A DNA stretch of 64,000 nt from the NCBI RefSeq assembly GCF_001577365.1, contig NZ_CP014513.1, positions 2,170,001 through 2,234,000 on the forward strand, in the 5' to 3' direction. This document shows, piece by piece, positions 61,308 through 64,000 of the stretch (position 1 is the first letter of the stretch; the number at the start of each line of letters is the position of its first letter). The notes below the pieces were generated by a model. The model did no database searches and was not told where the DNA came from. It saw only the letters and a list, made by a program, of their open reading frames with translations. The DNA comes from Frondihabitans sp. PAMC 28766. Its GTDB lineage: Bacteria > Actinomycetota > Actinomycetes > Actinomycetales > Microbacteriaceae. Made by a program: the position numbers and the translations under genes.

Positions 61308-63581
61308 ATGGAGGGTCCAGAAATCAAATTCGCCGAAGCCGTCATCGACAACGGCAAGTTCGGCACCAGGACGGTCCGGTTCGAGACCGGCCGTCTCGCG
61401 CAGCAGGCTCAGGGAGCCGTCGCCGCGTACCTCGACGAAGAGACCATGCTTCTCTCCGCCACCTCCGCTTCGAAGAATCCGAAGGACAACTTCGACTTCT
61501 TCCCGCTGACCGTCGACGTCGAAGAGCGCTCGTACGCCGCGGGCAAGATCCCCGGCTCGTTCTTCCGCCGCGAGGGCCGCCCCTCGACCGAGGCGATCCT
61601 GGTCTGCCGTCTGATCGACCGGCCCCTGCGCCCCTCGTTCGTCGAGGGCCTCCGCAACGAGGTGCAGATCGTCATCACGGTGCTCAGCATCGCTCCTGAC
61701 GAGTTCTACGACGCTCTGGCCATCAACGCGGCCAGCGCCTCGACCCAGATCTCGGGTCTACCCTTCTCCGGCCCTGTCGCCGGTGTGCGCCTCGCGCTCA
61801 TCAGGGGCCAGTGGGTCGCCTTCCCGAAGGCCTCGCAGCTCGCCGACGCCGTCTTCGATCTGACGGTCGCCGGCCGCGTCGTCACGGATGCCTCGGGCAA
61901 CGAAGACGTCGCGATCATGATGGTCGAGGCCGAGGCCACCGAGCACGCCTGGGGCCTCATCCAGGGCGGCGACACCAAGCCCGACGAGGCCGTCGTCGCA
62001 CAGGGCCTCGAGGCGGCCAAGCCGTTCCTCAAGGTGCTCGTCGAGGCGCAGGCCAAGCTCGCGGCGCAGTCCGCCAAGGCCATCGCCGACTACCCGGTCT
62101 TCCCGCCCTACACCGACGAGGTCTACTCGGCCGTCGCCGCTGTCGCGGAGGAAGAGCTCAAGGCCGTCTATCAGATCGCCGCCAAGGTCGAGCGTCAGGA
62201 TGCCGACGACGCCCTGAAGAGCCGCGTCAAGGCCGCCATCGCCGAGCAGGTCGAGGCCGGCACGTTGCCTGCCACGGCCACCGGCCAGGTCTCGGGCGCC
62301 TACAAGTCGGTCACCAAGAAGGTCGTCCGCTCGCGCATCCTGACCGAGCAGATCCGCATGGACGGCCGCGGCCTCGCCGACATCCGCCCGCTCGACGCCG
62401 AAGTGCAGGTCATCCCGCGCGTGCACGGCTCCGCCATCTTCCAGCGCGGCGAGACCCAGATCCTGGGTGTCACCACGCTCAACATGCTCAAGATGGAGCA
62501 GCAGATCGACTCGCTGAGCCCGATCACCAAGAAACGCTACCTGCACCACTACAACTTCCCGCCCTACTCGACCGGTGAGACCGGCCGAGTGGGTTCGCCG
62601 AAGCGCCGCGAGATCGGCCACGGCTTCCTGGCCGAGCGCGCCCTCGTCCCGGTCCTGCCGTCGCGTGAAGAGTTCCCCTACGCGATCCGTCAGGTCTCCG
62701 AGGCGCTGTCCTCCAACGGCTCCACCTCGATGGGTTCGGTCTGCGCCTCGACGCTCTCCCTCCTCAACGCCGGTGTTCCGCTGAAGGCCCCCGTCGCCGG
62801 TATTGCCATGGGTCTCGTCTCCGACGAGGTCGACGGCCAGACGCGCTACGCCGCCCTGACCGACATCCTGGGCGCCGAAGACGCGCTCGGCGACATGGAC
62901 TTCAAGGTCGCCGGCACGTCGGAGTTCGTCACCGCGATCCAGCTCGACACGAAGCTCGACGGCATCCCGTCGGCCGTGCTCGACGCCGCCCTCAAGCAGG
63001 CGAAGGAGGCCCGCACGGCCATCCTGAACGTGCTGAACAGCGCGATCGACGCCCCCGACGAGATGGCGCCCACGGCTCCTCGCGTCATCAGCGTCCAGAT
63101 CCCGCAGGACAAGATCGGCGAGCTGATCGGCCCGAAGGGCAAGACGATCAACGCGATCCAGGACGAGACCGGTGCCGACATCTCGATCGAGGAAGACGGC
63201 ACCGTGTACATCGGCGCCGTCGACGGCCCCTCGGCCGAGGCTGCGCGGGCGCAGGTCAACGCCATCGCCAACCCGACCAACCCCGAGATCGGCGAGCAGT
63301 TCTTGGGCACGGTCGTCAAGATCGCGACCTTCGGTGCCTTCGTCTCGCTGCTCCCCGGCAAGGACGGCCTCCTGCACATCAGCGAGGTGCGCAAGCTCGC
63401 CGGTGGCAAGCGCGTCGAAAACGTCGAAGACGTGCTCGGTGTGGGCCAGAAGATCCTGGTCGAGATCACCAAGATCGACGACCGCGGCAAGCTCTCGCTC
63501 GCCCCGGTGATCGCCGACGAGGCCGACACCGACTCGTCCGGCGCGACCGAGGTCTCGGAAGACGCCTCCGTCGAGGTCTAG
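61308..63581 (+). CDS. pnp: Polyribonucleotide nucleotidyltransferase (PNPase)
   Basis: The 757-residue exoribonuclease has two RNase PH domains (about residues 10-240 and 330-570), separated by a helical domain. A KH domain carries the GxxG loop GPKG at about 607-610, and an S1 domain starts near residue 661 ([14 protein letters not shown]). It degrades RNA phosphorolytically from the 3' end, mainly as a trimer. ATG 61308 is preceded by GAGGAG. The leader is structured (separate entry). It is separated from rpsO by four other genes. Confidence 0.97.
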   Translation: MEGPEIKFAEAVIDNGKFGTRTVRFETGRLAQQAQGAVAAYLDEETMLLSATSASKNPKDNFDFFPLTVDVEERSYAAGKIPGSFFRREGRPSTEAILVCRLIDRPLRPSFVEGLRNEVQIVITVLSIAPDEFYDALAINAASASTQISGLPFSGPVAGVRLALIRGQWVAFPKASQLADAVFDLTVAGRVVTDASGNEDVAIMMVEAEATEHAWGLIQGGDTKPDEAVVAQGLEAAKPFLKVLVEAQAKLAAQSAKAIADYPVFPPYTDEVYSAVAAVAEEELKAVYQIAAKVERQDADDALKSRVKAAIAEQVEAGTLPATATGQVSGAYKSVTKKVVRSRILTEQIRMDGRGLADIRPLDAEVQVIPRVHGSAIFQRGETQILGVTTLNMLKMEQQIDSLSPITKKRYLHHYNFPPYSTGETGRVGSPKRREIGHGFLAERALVPVLPSREEFPYAIRQVSEALSSNGSTSMGSVCASTLSLLNAGVPLKAPVAGIAMGLVSDEVDGQTRYAALTDILGAEDALGDMDFKVAGTSEFVTAIQLDTKLDGIPSAVLDAALKQAKEARTAILNVLNSAIDAPDEMAPTAPRVISVQIPQDKIGELIGPKGKTINAIQDETGADISIEEDGTVYIGAVDGPSAEAARAQVNAIANPTNPEIGEQFLGTVVKIATFGAFVSLLPGKDGLLHISEVRKLAGGKRVENVEDVLGVGQKILVEITKIDDRGKLSLAPVIADEADTDSSGATEVSEDASVEV

Positions 63582-63601
63582 CCTCACCTGCTGCACCCCG
63601 G

Positions 63602-63629
63602 CGCCCGTCCTGCTCACGCAGGGCGGGCG
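63602..63629 (+). terminator. Hairpin terminator after pnp
   Basis: A 12-bp GC-rich stem (63602-63613 with 63618-63629, loop TCAC) lies about 20 bp after the pnp stop. The following sequence is only weakly T-rich. Confidence 0.65.
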
Positions 63630-63961
63630 TCGTCGCGTTCGGCTGCAGACTTGGCGAAGGGCCGGAGCGATCCCTACCGCTACGGCCCTTCTGACACCGG
63701 CGAACCCGCCGGCTGATGTGGCGGCACCGCTCCCCACCACTGAGAACGCTGCCCCGGAACCCTCCCAGGAACCGCACACGACAGACATTACGGACGCCCT
63801 CTGTGCGCAGCACTTGCTGTGCCCTCGGGTCTGCTGAGCGGCGCCTATGCTCCTCCTGGCAACGGATTTGTAACGATTGTGGAAACTCGGACTCGCTGCG
63901 CCGCCTCGCCGCTTAAAGCGGACGTAATCTCGAATTCAGAGCAAGGATCAGGAGGCGGCCA
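63630..63961. other. 332-bp intergenic region before a truncated gene
   Basis: No convincing gene or repeat is visible. An AT-richer stretch (63860-63885, GGATTTGTAACGATTGTGG) may carry the promoter of the following gene. AGGAGG at 63950-63955 is its ribosome binding site. Confidence 0.4.
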
Positions 63962-64000
63962 GTGACCGAACCGACCCCACGAGTCGAATCGGCACCGTTG
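63962..64000 (+). CDS. Start of an unidentified gene (truncated by window)
   Basis: GTG 63962 follows AGGAGG by six bases and opens a frame through the window end (TEPTPRVESAPL). Only 13 codons are visible, too few to assign a family. Confidence 0.5.
   Translation, partial: MTEPTPRVESAPL

Overview
The window is high-GC DNA (roughly 70 %) from an actinobacterium, most likely a member of Microbacteriaceae. The evidence is the frequent GTG/TTG starts, a mycoredoxin with a CGYC active site, PadR, HelD-like and CYTH-CHAD proteins, a pnp gene with a long structured leader, and several secreted plant-glycan or wall enzymes (GH16, GH6, a lectin-like protein, two lytic-transglycosylase-like proteins). 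No rRNA, tRNA, CRISPR array or intact insertion sequence is visible. Genus-level naming is not possible from sequence alone.

Layout. 0-16.5 kb is housekeeping and metabolism: a Rieske-type FAD oxidoreductase (cut by the window edge), a SNF2 helicase, mycoredoxin, PoxB-type pyruvate oxidase, a maltokinase-like kinase, a CYTH-CHAD protein, DUF1697, an S9 oligopeptidase and a MutT/MTH1-like Nudix hydrolase. 17.0-22.3 kb is an accessory island of visibly lower GC: an EspC/WXG-like small protein, a 662-residue protein with a C-terminal alpha/beta-hydrolase (GHSYG), then a tandem array of five paralogous lipoproteins. Two array members are decayed, and an orphan C-terminal piece of a second hydrolase is embedded in the array. 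I read this as a candidate type VII lipase toxin with lipoprotein immunity proteins, and it is the main discovery candidate. 22.3-30.4 kb holds a CPA1 antiporter, a carboxylesterase, a PiT phosphate transporter behind a PHO-box-like repeat, a ferritin-like protein and a lipid kinase. 30.8-35.0 kb is a PadR/ABC/FtsX-like permease operon.

35-43 kb has a GH16 enzyme preceded by an intergenic block able to fold into a large multibranched RNA, a phosphotransferase, a MarR-quinone oxidoreductase pair behind nested palindromes, a two-domain lectin-like surface protein, and aspartate ammonia-lyase. 43-55 kb has BrkB, PrsW, MFS, FKBP, aldo/keto reductase, HelD-like, GH6, apt, M50 peptidase, NERD and VanZ genes. 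55-64 kb is rpsO and pnp. These are commonly neighbours in bacteria, but here they are separated by about 5.9 kb (MFS, acyltransferase 3, acyl-CoA ligase, lytic-transglycosylase-like gene).

Four otherwise conserved genes (S9 peptidase, one lytic-transglycosylase-like protein, the FtsX-like permease, the lectin-like protein) each carry an apparent loss of one base in or next to a homopolymer run. This could be a sequencing artefact or real decay, and each is flagged. Several genes or gene ends carry short tandem repeats (18-bp, 29-bp and 15-bp units), and two convergent intergenic regions hold unusually long perfect inverted repeats.
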